Shown here: positions 16,232-26,411 of the stretch, one piece after another
Numbering within the stretch: position 1 is the first letter of the stretch
Layout of the letters: each line of letters begins with the position of its first letter
Assembly: GCF_017916255.1 (NCBI RefSeq)
Contig: NZ_CP072827.1
Location: 5,729,501-5,793,500 of the forward strand
Direction: 5' to 3'
DNA length: 64,000 nt
Origin: Streptomyces mobaraensis NBRC 13819 = DSM 40847
GTDB lineage: Bacteria; Actinomycetota; Actinomycetes; Streptomycetales; Streptomycetaceae
The notes under the pieces: generated by a model
Seen by the model: the letters and a program-made list of their open reading frames with translations, nothing else
Databases searched by the model: none
What the model was told of the DNA's origin: nothing
Position numbers and translations under genes: made by a program

Positions 16232-16651
16232 ATGACCGAACGCAAGCCGCCCGGCGTGGACTTCGAGACCTGGGCCGACCGGCAGATCCGCGAGGCGGCG
16301 GCGCGCGGGGAGTTCTCCGACCTCCCCGGCTTCGGCAAGCCGCTGCCCGGCCTCGACCGCCCCTACGACGACATGTGGTGGGTCAAGGAGAAGATGCGGC
16401 GGGAGAACCTGTCGTTCCTGCCCCCGTCGCTCGTCCTGCGCAAGGAGGCGGAGGACGCCCACGCGGCGGCGCTCGGCGCCCGGTCGGAACGGGAGGTCCG
16501 GAACGTCCTCGCCGCGATCAACGAGAAGATCGCCGCGGCCCTCCGCCGGCCGCCCGAGGGGCCGCCGCTCAACCTGACGCTGTTCGACGTCGAGGACGTG
16601 GTGCGCGTCTGGCGCGACCAGAGGGGCGAGAGGGGGAGGCGGGACGGATAG
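16232..16651 (+). CDS. DUF1992 (DnaJC28 conserved-domain) protein
   Basis: 139-residue soluble protein of unknown function. The domain signature is clear: WADRQIREAAARGEFSDLPGFGKPL, then MRRENLSFLPPSLVLRKE. The same domain occurs in animal DNAJC28, but there is no J domain here. The ATG at 16232 follows GAGGGGAG at good spacing; an in-frame upstream ATG has no ribosome site. It stands alone after the GntR gene with a 170-base gap. Confidence 0.85.
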   Translation: MTERKPPGVDFETWADRQIREAAARGEFSDLPGFGKPLPGLDRPYDDMWWVKEKMRRENLSFLPPSLVLRKEAEDAHAAALGARSEREVRNVLAAINEKIAAALRRPPEGPPLNLTLFDVEDVVRVWRDQRGERGRRDG

Positions 16652-16813
16652 CGGGAGCCGCCGGCGTCGGCTCACCCGGTCGGCGGTACCTCCCATGATC
16701 AAAGCTCGCCCCCGCCGAAGCGGAACGGCCACGCCCCAACAGCCCTCTCACAGGGCGAACAGGGCCCAGGGGCTCTCCGCCCGCCCGGCCCCCGAACGTG
16801 AGGAGCACCGGCC

Positions 16814-16957
16814 ATGACCTCCACCCCCGACGACGGCGGTTCCGACGTCCCGCGCTGGATGCTCGTCGTATCGGCCACCGCCGACCTGCTGCTCGGCCTG
16901 ATCAAGCCCGTGCTCAGCGCCCCCAAGGACCGCCAGAACGGCCCGACCGGCGACTGA
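16814..16957 (+). CDS. Small hypothetical protein (47 residues)
   Basis: A short frame starting MTSTPDDGGSDVPRWML and ending QNGPTGD, with a hydrophobic middle (MLVVSATADLLLGLIKPVL) that could be an amphipathic or membrane-associated helix. It has a good ribosome site (GAGGAG about eight bases before the ATG) and third-position GC bias like its neighbours. Family unknown to me; the role cannot be inferred. Confidence 0.6.
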   Translation: MTSTPDDGGSDVPRWMLVVSATADLLLGLIKPVLSAPKDRQNGPTGD

Positions 16958-17030
16958 CGCGGGAGCGCGGGCGCCCCGCGCGCGCGATCGCTCATCCGGG
17001 CATGACCGATCCCCGGTGATGTACTAGAGT

Positions 17031-17048
17031 TATCTCGACATCGAGATA
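17031..17048. promoter_or_regulatory. Perfect palindrome upstream of aconitase, TamR-like operator candidate
   Basis: TATCTCGA-CA-TCGAGATA, 8-bp perfect arms around two bases, is strikingly AT-rich against its surroundings and lies 144 bases before the aconitase start. In S. coelicolor the MarR-family regulator TamR binds the aconitase gene promoter; whether this palindrome is its site is my inference. Confidence 0.6.
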
Positions 17049-17101
17049 TATGCCGAGAGAGGCGTACCGTCGTCGTGTCGGCAAGAAATACTAAGGCATG
17101 C

Positions 17102-19906
<2,805 letters not shown>

Positions 19907-19925
19907 GCGGTAGGGCGCTTCGCGC

Positions 19926-19967
19926 CCGAGGGCCGCATTCCGTGTTCGCACGGGGTGCGGCCCTCGG
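19926..19967 (+). terminator. Aconitase terminator
   Basis: A 12-bp stem (19926-19937 with 19956-19967) is topped by a second 5-bp stem closing a TTCG tetraloop (19940-19953). It lies between the converging aconitase and DUF397 genes. Confidence 0.85.
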
Positions 19968-19984
19968 TGCGTCCGGGCGGACGG

Positions 19985-20191
19985 CTACGGGATGGTTTCG
20001 CCGACGGCGTTGACGAACGCTGCCCAACTCACTCTGGGGAAGCGGATCAACGCACGCTCGGGAGCTTTGCTGTCGCGGACGCGAATAGCCCCGGGAACTT
20101 GATCCGCCACTTCGACGCAGTTGCCGCCGTCTCCATTCGTGTAGGACGATGTGCGCCATTCCGTTGTGCGTATGTCAGATGTGGTGCCCAT
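19985..20191 (-). CDS. DUF397 protein
   Basis: 68-residue protein with the DUF397 pattern: WRTSSYTNGDGGNCVEVA near the N-terminus, then VRDSKAPE, and F(P)RVSWAAFV near the end. Such proteins accompany XRE/DUF5753 regulators in actinobacteria (the WhiJ-type pairs) and are thought to modulate them. The ATG at 20191 overlaps the end of the upstream regulator gene by 17 bases, so the two are co-translated. Confidence 0.88.
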   Translation of the reverse strand: MGTTSDIRTTEWRTSSYTNGDGGNCVEVADQVPGAIRVRDSKAPERALIRFPRVSWAAFVNAVGETIP

Positions 20192-21020
20192 GCGTCGTCC
20201 AATCCTTCGCCGCCGATTCGACCAGGGCCAGGGACGCTGCCGGGGAGAGCGCGTCAGCCCTGGCCAGATCGTATGACCGTTGGGAGTGGGCGACCAGGAT
20301 GGGATCCTCAATGAGTTGACCCGTATCCGCACCTTCGGTGTAGACGGCAGGTGGGGCGTCGCTGAATTCCATCAGCGAGACCATCGTGTTCAGCAATCGG
20401 TGTGCTCCGGCGGCGAAGGGCATCACCTGGATGACGACGTTGGGCAGGGTGCGCGTTACCTCGACGAGATGATCGAGCTGCTCGCCCATGACTTCGGGCC
20501 CGCCCACGGCTACGCGCAGCGCCGCTTCATGGATGATCGCCCAGTAGACGGGAGCGGACGGGCTCTCCAGCAGTTTTGACCGCTCCATTCGGGCTCGCAC
20601 GAGCCGTTCCACCACCTCCTGTGAGGTGAACCGCTGCGTAGCCAGTGTCACAGCCCGTGCGTATGCCTCGGTCTGCAGCAACCCGAGCACGTACATCGAT
20701 GAGATCTCGCTGATCGACTTCGCCTGCCGCTCCAGCTCCGCCGCGTCCTCGAAGTAGTGGGCGACCTTGTACCTCCGGGCGAGCTTGCACAGTCGTTGCA
20801 TGTGCTTGCCGGTCCCGAAGATCTCGTCGAACCGCTTTGACAGCTCCAACTGCGGGATGCGGAGGGCCGACTCGAACTGGCCGATGTACGAACCCGAGCA
20901 GAACGCCCGTGTCCCGAGGCCGGTCTGTGACAGGCCGGCCTCGTTGCGCAGGCGCTCCAGCTCGGAGCCGTAGAACGCGCGCGGGTTGGCGTACGGGTCC
21001 TTGGACTTGGTCGCGCTCAC
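20175..21020 (-). CDS. XRE-family regulator with DUF5753 (WhiJ-like)
   Basis: 281 residues: helix-turn-helix at about 17-75 (LERLRNEAGLSQTGLGTRA, FESALRIPQ) followed by a DUF5753 domain (YVLGLLQTEAYARAV; VMPFAAGAHR). In S. coelicolor WhiJ-type proteins of this build, paired with a small DUF397 partner, affect development and antibiotic production, and there are dozens of paralogues. The start is GTG at 21020. It faces away from aconitase, and the pair sits between that gene and the FG-GAP array. Ligand and targets unknown. Confidence 0.88.
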   Translation of the reverse strand: MSATKSKDPYANPRAFYGSELERLRNEAGLSQTGLGTRAFCSGSYIGQFESALRIPQLELSKRFDEIFGTGKHMQRLCKLARRYKVAHYFEDAAELERQAKSISEISSMYVLGLLQTEAYARAVTLATQRFTSQEVVERLVRARMERSKLLESPSAPVYWAIIHEAALRVAVGGPEVMGEQLDHLVEVTRTLPNVVIQVMPFAAGAHRLLNTMVSLMEFSDAPPAVYTEGADTGQLIEDPILVAHSQRSYDLARADALSPAASLALVESAAKDWTTHGHHI

Positions 21021-21075
21021 ACACCCAGCGTATCCACGAGGGGCCGCTGGGTTAGGTGGGTTCCGGAAGCGTCAC

Positions 21076-21996
21076 TCAGAAGAGCAGCCGGTACTGGTTC
21101 CAGCCCGACTTCCCCACCAGCACCCGGGACTTGAACGGCGCCGACGCCCGGCCCGTCCCCTTGTACAGCCACAGCGCGCCCTTGCCGTCCCGCGCCAGCA
21201 GGTCCGCGTGGCCGTCGAGGTCCACGTCGCCGGTGCCGAGGAGGAGGTTGAACTGGTTCCAACCGTCGCCGATGCGAGTGCGGGACTTGAAGGGGCGGGC
21301 CGTGTCGCCGGTGCCCTGGTAGAGCCAGAGGGTGCCCTTGCCGTCGCGGGCGACGACGTCCGTCCGGCCGTCGCCGGTGAGGTCGGCGCGGCCGGCGATC
21401 GCCGTGTACTGCCCCCAGCCCGGGCCCACCTTCTTGCGGCCGGAGAGGGAGCCGTCGGCCTTGGCCAGGTAGAGCCAGAGGACGCCCGCGCGGTCGCGGA
21501 CCAGGATGTCGGACTGCTTGGCGCCGCCGAGGTTGCCGGGGGAGAAGAAGCTGTCGTACTGGCCCCAGTCGGTGGCGACTTCCCGGGCGCCCTTCGGGGT
21601 GATGTACCCCACCGAGTCGTCCGGCCCGATGGCGTAGGTGGCTTCCCAGACCCCGTCGCGGTCGTGGTCGACCCCCGTCGCCGCCTTGATCGCGCTCCAG
21701 TCGCCGCCGAAGGACTTGCGCGACGCCAGCCCGCCCTTGCCGTCGGGCATGTAGACGAAGTAGCCGCCCCGGCGGTCGACCGCCTGGACGGGGAAGACAG
21801 GCGCGTCCGGCGCTATGCGGGCGTTGCCGGCCCGCAGGGCCGGTGCCGCCGGCGGCCGTACGGCTGGGACGGAACCGGGGCCGGGGACATCCGCCGACGC
21901 CGTGCCGGCGGTGATGGCGGCCAGGGCGACGGCGGTCGCGGCGGTGAGGGCGCGCGACAGGGCGCGGCGGCGGGAACGGCCGGAAGCGTGGGGCAC
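21076..21996 (-). CDS. Secreted FG-GAP/VCBS-like repeat protein, copy 1
   Basis: 306 residues. A Sec signal peptide (Arg-rich head, ALTAATAVALAAITAGTASA) precedes a variable region (to about 150) and three C-terminal repeats of about 50 residues with the pattern W.Q(Y/F)...GRADLTGDGRTD..ARD..G.LWLY.GTG. Such repeats form beta-propeller blades and bind calcium through D.DGDG loops. It ends SGWNQYRLLF. The GTG at 21996 follows GGAG. It is one of five adjacent paralogues and the most Arg-rich of them. Function unknown; an extracellular binding or structural role is inferred. Confidence 0.85.
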   Translation of the reverse strand: MPHASGRSRRRALSRALTAATAVALAAITAGTASADVPGPGSVPAVRPPAAPALRAGNARIAPDAPVFPVQAVDRRGGYFVYMPDGKGGLASRKSFGGDWSAIKAATGVDHDRDGVWEATYAIGPDDSVGYITPKGAREVATDWGQYDSFFSPGNLGGAKQSDILVRDRAGVLWLYLAKADGSLSGRKKVGPGWGQYTAIAGRADLTGDGRTDVVARDGKGTLWLYQGTGDTARPFKSRTRIGDGWNQFNLLLGTGDVDLDGHADLLARDGKGALWLYKGTGRASAPFKSRVLVGKSGWNQYRLLF

Positions 21997-22254
21997 GTAG
22001 GGCTCCGTACGGTAGGAGGCGTCGGGAAAACGGCACGACGGAGGTGTCGCGCGCGTACCGCCCACGCCCCCCCCCGCGTGATCACCGATGCTGCCACACC
22101 GTCCCCGGCACCCCGGAGTTGAGGTCACCCTCAAGCCCGCGCGTAGTCGCCCGGGGACGGTCCCGCCAGATCGAACGCGCGGACCGCCCCGGTCCGGTTC
22201 GTCGCGGCCGAGGAGACCGGAGCCGGCGGACTCTCCGCGCAGGGCCCTGAAACG

Positions 22255-22290
22255 CCTGTGGCGCCCCTCCGGGTGGAGGGGAGCCACAGG
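22255..22290 (-). terminator. Terminator after FG-GAP copy 2
   Basis: CCTGTGGC and CCCCTCC pair with GGAGGGG and GCCACAGG around a GGGT loop, 24 bases beyond the stop of the next gene on the minus strand. The gap from 22034 to 22254 upstream of copy 1 holds nothing else that I recognise. Confidence 0.75.
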
Positions 22291-22313
22291 TTTCGATGTG
22301 ACCTGACGAAGCG

Positions 22314-23261
22314 TCAGAACATCAGGCGGTACTGGCCGAAGCCCGTCCCCACCTTGACCGAGCCCTTGAAGGGCTCGTTCTGCTTGCCGGTGCCCTTGTA
22401 GAGCCACAGCGCGCCGGACTTGTCCCGCGCCAGCAGGTCCGCGTGGCCGTCGCCGTCGACGTCGCCGGTGCCGACCAGCAGGTCGAACTTGTTCCAGCCG
22501 CCGCCGATCTTGGTGCGGCCCGCGAAGGGCTTGTTCAGGTCGCCGGTGCCCTTGTACAGCCAGAGCGTGCCGGACTTGTCGCGGGCGACGATGTCCGTCT
22601 TGCCGTCGCCGGTCAGGTCGCCGCGGCCGGCGATGGCCGTGAACTGGCCCCAGCCGCCGCCGACCTTCTTGCGGGCGGACAGCTTCCCGATGATGTCGGC
22701 CTGGTAGATCCACAGCACGCCGGACTTGTCGCGCCCGAGCACGTCACCGTACGCCGAACCGCCCAGGTTGCCCGGGGAGAAGACGGTGTCGTACATGCTC
22801 CAGCCGGTGCCGACGCGCTGGCTGAAGCCCTTGTCCGCGAACCACGCCTCGTTGTTCTTCTGGACGTAGTAGTGGCCGTCGCCCTCGCCGAACTGGTTGT
22901 GCCGCTGGGTCGCCAGCCGCATCTGCTTCCAGGCGTTGCGGGACGCGTTGGTGTTCTTGCCCGCCTTGCGGGCGGTGAGGCCGCCCTTGCCATTGGGCTG
23001 GTACGAGTAGTAGTCGCCCTTGTTGTCGATGGCGTTGAGCACCAGGAAGGGCGCCGCGCCGCTCGGGTCGGCGACGGTGGCCTTGGCGGCGGCCGTCTTG
23101 TCGGCGGTCACCGTGGGGCCGAGCTTCCCGGCCGGGGCCGCGGCGGGCCCGTCGGCCAGCGCCGTACCGGCGGTGCCGGCCACGAGGGCGGCGGCGATCG
23201 CCGTGGTGACGACGCGGGGGAGTGCGCGACCGCCGAAGCGGCGGCCGTTGGTGTGGGTCAC
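22314..23261 (-). CDS. Secreted FG-GAP/VCBS-like repeat protein, copy 2
   Basis: 315 residues, GTG start after GGAG. The signal peptide VVTTAIAAALVAGTAGTALA precedes a Lys-rich extracellular protein with the same three C-terminal repeats (GRGDLTGDGKTDIVARDKSG; TGDVDGDGHADLLARDKSG). It differs from the others in its first 150 residues, which include a NTNASRNAWKQMRLATQRHNQ stretch, and ends GFGQYRLMF. The high Lys and Gln content at the surface is unusual for Streptomyces proteins and would suit transglutaminase cross-linking, but no direct evidence of that exists here. Confidence 0.85.
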   Translation of the reverse strand: MTHTNGRRFGGRALPRVVTTAIAAALVAGTAGTALADGPAAAPAGKLGPTVTADKTAAAKATVADPSGAAPFLVLNAIDNKGDYYSYQPNGKGGLTARKAGKNTNASRNAWKQMRLATQRHNQFGEGDGHYYVQKNNEAWFADKGFSQRVGTGWSMYDTVFSPGNLGGSAYGDVLGRDKSGVLWIYQADIIGKLSARKKVGGGWGQFTAIAGRGDLTGDGKTDIVARDKSGTLWLYKGTGDLNKPFAGRTKIGGGWNKFDLLVGTGDVDGDGHADLLARDKSGALWLYKGTGKQNEPFKGSVKVGTGFGQYRLMF

Positions 23262-23304
23262 GTAAGACTCCGTATTACCGAATTGTCTGAGAAAAGTAGT
23301 GCGA

Positions 23305-24237
23305 TCAGAAGACTAGGCGGTACTGGTTCCAGCCCGAACCGTCGATCTTCACCCGCGACTGGTAGGGCGAGGACGCCTTGCCCGTGCCCTTGTAGAGCCA
23401 GAGGGCGCCCTTGCCGTCCACGGCGAGCAGATCGGCGTGGCCGTCCCCGTTCACGTCACCCGTCGCGACGAGCTTGGTGAACTGGTTCCAGCCGCCGCCG
23501 ACCTTCGTCCGGGACGCGAAGGGCTTGTTGATGTCGCCCGTGCCCTTGTAGAGCCACAGCGTGCCGGACTTGTCGCGGGCGACGATGTCCGTCCTGCCGT
23601 CGCCGGTCAGGTCGCCGCGGCCGGTGATCGCGGTGAACTGGCCCCAGCCGCCGCCGACCCGCTTGCGCGGGGCGAGCTTGGCGTAGTCGCGGCCGAGCTT
23701 GCCGTCGGCCTGGTGGACCCAGAGGACACCCTGCTTGTCCCGGGTGAGGATGTCGGAACCGTAGGTCCCGCCGAGCTCGCCCGGGGTGAAGAAGGTGTCG
23801 TAGCCGCCGAAGCCGCGCGCCACCTTGGCGGCGTGGCTCCCGGGGCTCTGGTGGAAGACGTCGCCGTTGTCCACCAGCACGTACATGCCGTCGAGCTTGC
23901 CGTTCCGGTTGTGGTCGACGAAGGTGACCGCCTTGGTGCGCTCCCAGTCCTTGTCGCTGCGGGACGACCCGAGCGATCGCAGGCCGCCCTTGCCGTCCGG
24001 AACGAAGGAGCGGACAGCGGACTTGTCGACGGCGACGACGAGCAGCACCGGCGCCGCACCGGTCGGCTTCCCGGCGGCGACCTCGGCGGACCGAGTCCCC
24101 GGCAGGGCGCCGGAGAACTGCTCGGCGGGGCCGTCGGCCAGCGCCGTGCCGGCGGTGGTGCCGACGAGGGTGACGGCGATCGCCGTCGTGACGAGGCGCG
24201 GCAGCGCGCGCCCCTTGCGGCCGGGGATGTGGGCCAC
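23305..24237 (-). CDS. Secreted FG-GAP/VCBS-like repeat protein, copy 3
   Basis: 310 residues. The GTG at 24237 follows CAGGAG. The signal peptide ends ...GTTAGTALA; a variable region with LLVVAVDKSAVRSFVPDGKGGL follows, then the conserved blades (WGQFTAITGRGDLTGDGRTD; VATGDVNGDGHADLLAVDGKG) and the terminal SGWNQYRLVF. The gap to copy 2 is only 43 bases, so those two could share a transcript, although each has its own ribosome site. Confidence 0.85.
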   Translation of the reverse strand: MAHIPGRKGRALPRLVTTAIAVTLVGTTAGTALADGPAEQFSGALPGTRSAEVAAGKPTGAAPVLLVVAVDKSAVRSFVPDGKGGLRSLGSSRSDKDWERTKAVTFVDHNRNGKLDGMYVLVDNGDVFHQSPGSHAAKVARGFGGYDTFFTPGELGGTYGSDILTRDKQGVLWVHQADGKLGRDYAKLAPRKRVGGGWGQFTAITGRGDLTGDGRTDIVARDKSGTLWLYKGTGDINKPFASRTKVGGGWNQFTKLVATGDVNGDGHADLLAVDGKGALWLYKGTGKASSPYQSRVKIDGSGWNQYRLVF

Positions 24238-24293
24238 TGGGTCTCCTGGAGAAGGAAAGAGGGCACAGAAGTGGAGTCCGGCGGAGCCGGGAA

Positions 24294-24327
24294 CGGGCCG
24301 TGCCGCCGGCGAGCGGGGCACGGCCCG
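24294..24327 (-). terminator. Terminator after FG-GAP copy 4
   Basis: CGGGCCGTGCC pairs perfectly with GGCACGGCCCG around a 12-base loop. An identical stem follows copy 5 at 25361-25394, showing that the duplicated unit included its terminator. Confidence 0.85.
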
Positions 24328-24352
24328 GTGGTGCTGTGTCACCTCAGGGGCG

Positions 24353-25243
24353 TCAGAAGACCAGACGGTACTGGTTCCAGCCCGAGTTGCCGATCTTCAC
24401 CGGGGCCTTGAAGGGCGCGGCGGCCTCGCCCGTGCCCTTGTACAGCCACAGGGCGCCGTCGTTGTCGATGGCCATCAGGTCGCTGTGGCCGTCGCCGTCG
24501 GTGTCGCCGTTGGAGAAGAGGTGGTGGTACTTGTTCCAGCCGCCGCCGATCCGGGTGCGGGCCTCGAAGGGCTTCTGGGCGTCGCCGGTGCCCTTGTAGA
24601 GCCAGAGCACGCCGTCCCGGTCGTGGGCGACGATGTCGGTCTTGCCGTCACCGGAGTAGTCGCCCCGGCCCGCCAGCTCGGTGTACGTCCCCCACTCGGC
24701 GCCCCGGAGCTGTATCTCGCTGACGAGCCCGCCGTCGAACTTGTTGAAGCGGACGTTGGCCGTCCCGCCCTTGCCCAGTGCGACGAGGTCGGCCGCGTTG
24801 CCGCCGCCGAGGTCGCCGGGCGAGATGAGGCCGTGGTAGAAGTACCCGTAGTTGGGCACGAGGTTGGTGTCTTTGCCGGTGATGCCGTGGAACTTGAGGT
24901 CGCGGCCGTTCTCGGTGATGAAGTAGTCACCGTCGTGACGGCCGTCGGCGTCGCGGTCGACCTGGGCGATCTCGCTCAGGTCCTTCCACGGGTCGCGGGC
25001 CTCGCGCGGCTTCAGGCCGCCCTTGCCGTCGACCTCGTAGACGTAGAAGTCGTCACCCTTGGCGGTGACGGCACCGACCTGGAACACCGGCGCGGAAGCC
25101 GACGGGCTCTTCGCGGCGGCGACCTGGGCGCCCGACGTGTGCGCGGCGGCGACTCCGGCCGTCCCCCCGACCAGGGCCACCGCGACGGCGGCGGTGACAA
25201 GGCGCGAGAGACCGCGCCGAGAAACACGCGAAACAGTAGTCAT
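24353..25243 (-). CDS. Secreted FG-GAP/VCBS-like repeat protein, copy 4
   Basis: 296 residues. I chose the ATG at 25243 because the product then starts with a clean signal peptide (RLVTAAVAVALVGGTAGVAAA). The variable region holds KGDDFYVYEVDGKGGLKPREA; the blades are GRGDYSGDGKTDIVAHDRDG and NGDTDGDGHSDLMAIDNDG, ending SGWNQYRLVF. Its leader and signal-peptide DNA are almost identical to those of copy 5, offset by 1062 bp, so this is a recent tandem duplicate whose central part has diverged. Confidence 0.85.
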   Translation of the reverse strand: MTTVSRVSRRGLSRLVTAAVAVALVGGTAGVAAAHTSGAQVAAAKSPSASAPVFQVGAVTAKGDDFYVYEVDGKGGLKPREARDPWKDLSEIAQVDRDADGRHDGDYFITENGRDLKFHGITGKDTNLVPNYGYFYHGLISPGDLGGGNAADLVALGKGGTANVRFNKFDGGLVSEIQLRGAEWGTYTELAGRGDYSGDGKTDIVAHDRDGVLWLYKGTGDAQKPFEARTRIGGGWNKYHHLFSNGDTDGDGHSDLMAIDNDGALWLYKGTGEAAAPFKAPVKIGNSGWNQYRLVF

Positions 25244-25279
25244 GGAAAGTTTCCCCCCAACCATGAGAAAAGGTGCAGC
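25136..25279. repeat. Duplicated leader and signal-peptide segment, first copy
   Basis: 144 bases identical to 26198-26341 except one mismatch (25199). The block spans the 5' untranslated region, start codon and signal-peptide codons of copies 4 and 5, while the downstream coding DNA is much less alike. Confidence 0.9.
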
Positions 25280-25360
25280 GACGCTGCTCGCCGTCCACGG
25301 AGAACAGCGCCGGATCTTCACGAGACCACGTGAAGAGGCGGAACCCGGCGGAGCCGGGAA

Positions 25361-25394
25361 CGGGCCGTGCCGCCGGCGAGCGGGGCACGGCCCG
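25361..25394 (-). terminator. Terminator after FG-GAP copy 5
   Basis: Same 11-bp stem as at 24294-24327, placed 24 bases beyond the copy 5 stop and upstream of the copy 4 leader. Confidence 0.85.
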
Positions 25395-25417
25395 GTGACG
25401 CGTCACCGCCAGGGCGG

Positions 25418-26305
25418 TCAGTAGACCAGGCGGTACTGGTTCCAGCCCGAGTTGCCGATCTTCACCGGGGCCTTGAAGGGCGCGGCGGCCTTGCCGGTGC
25501 CCTTGTAGAGCCACAGCGCGCCCTTGCCGTCGACGGCCAGCAGGTCGCTGTGGCCGTCGCCGTTCAGGTCGCCGTTGGAGAAGACCTTGGTGTACTTGTT
25601 CCAGCCGCCGCCGACCTTGGTGCGGGCCTCGAAGGGCTTGTTCGCCTTGCCCGTGCCCTTGTAGAGCCAGAGCGTGCCGGACTTGTCGCGGGCGACGATG
25701 TCCGTCTTGCCGTCACCGGTCAGGTCGCCGCGGCCCGCGAGGTCGGTGTACTGACCCCACTCCTTGCCGGGGACCAGGTTCTCACCGGAGAAGGTGCCGT
25801 CCTCCTTGACGGTGTACAGGCTCAGGTGACCGCTCTTGCTGCGGGCCAGCAGGTCCGACTGCCGGGAGCCGGCAAGGTTGCCCGGCGACAGGATGGTGTC
25901 CTTGAAGTGACCGAAGCCCGGCACGACGGTGCGGGCGTGGCCCGCGAGGCCGATGAACTTCAGGTCGCCGCGCTCGACGTAGTAGTTGCCGTCCTGGCGG
26001 CCGTCCGCGTCGCGGTCCACCCAGGTGGCCTGCGTGACGTCGGTGAACTTCGCGCCACTGGCCTGGCGCGGCTTCAGACCGCCCTTGCCGTCGGCCTCGT
26101 AGTAGTAGAACGCGTCGCCCTTCTTGGCGACGGCACCGAGCGGGAACACCGGCGCGGAAGCGCTCGGCTTCTTCGCGGCGGCGACCTGGGCGCCCGTCGT
26201 GTGCGCGGCGGCGACTCCGGCCGTCCCCCCGACCAGGGCCACCGCGACGGCGGCGGTGACGAGGCGCGAGAGACCGCGCCGAGAAACACGCGAAACAGTA
26301 GTCAT
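25418..26305 (-). CDS. Secreted FG-GAP/VCBS-like repeat protein, copy 5
   Basis: 295 residues, ATG at 26305. The signal peptide is the same as in copy 4, followed by KKGDAFYYYEADGKGGLKPRQA, then blades GRGDLTGDGKTDIVARDKSG and NGDLNGDGHSDLLAVDGKG, ending SGWNQYRLVY. It is Lys-rich and predicted extracellular. It is the copy nearest the GH92 mannosidase gene, 106 bases downstream of that gene's stop. Whether it works with the glycosidase is unknown. Confidence 0.85.
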   Translation of the reverse strand: MTTVSRVSRRGLSRLVTAAVAVALVGGTAGVAAAHTTGAQVAAAKKPSASAPVFPLGAVAKKGDAFYYYEADGKGGLKPRQASGAKFTDVTQATWVDRDADGRQDGNYYVERGDLKFIGLAGHARTVVPGFGHFKDTILSPGNLAGSRQSDLLARSKSGHLSLYTVKEDGTFSGENLVPGKEWGQYTDLAGRGDLTGDGKTDIVARDKSGTLWLYKGTGKANKPFEARTKVGGGWNKYTKVFSNGDLNGDGHSDLLAVDGKGALWLYKGTGKAAAPFKAPVKIGNSGWNQYRLVY

Positions 26306-26341
26306 GGAAAGTTTCCCCCCAACCATGAGAAAAGGTGCAGC
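26198..26341. repeat. Duplicated leader and signal-peptide segment, second copy
   Basis: Partner of 25136-25279 at an offset of 1062 bp, one mismatch in 144 bases. Confidence 0.9.
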
Positions 26342-26411
26342 AGTGCCGCCCTCCGTGCACGGAGAGCAGCACTGGATCTTCACAGACTCTACACAGGCTT
26401 CCCGGCCTCAA

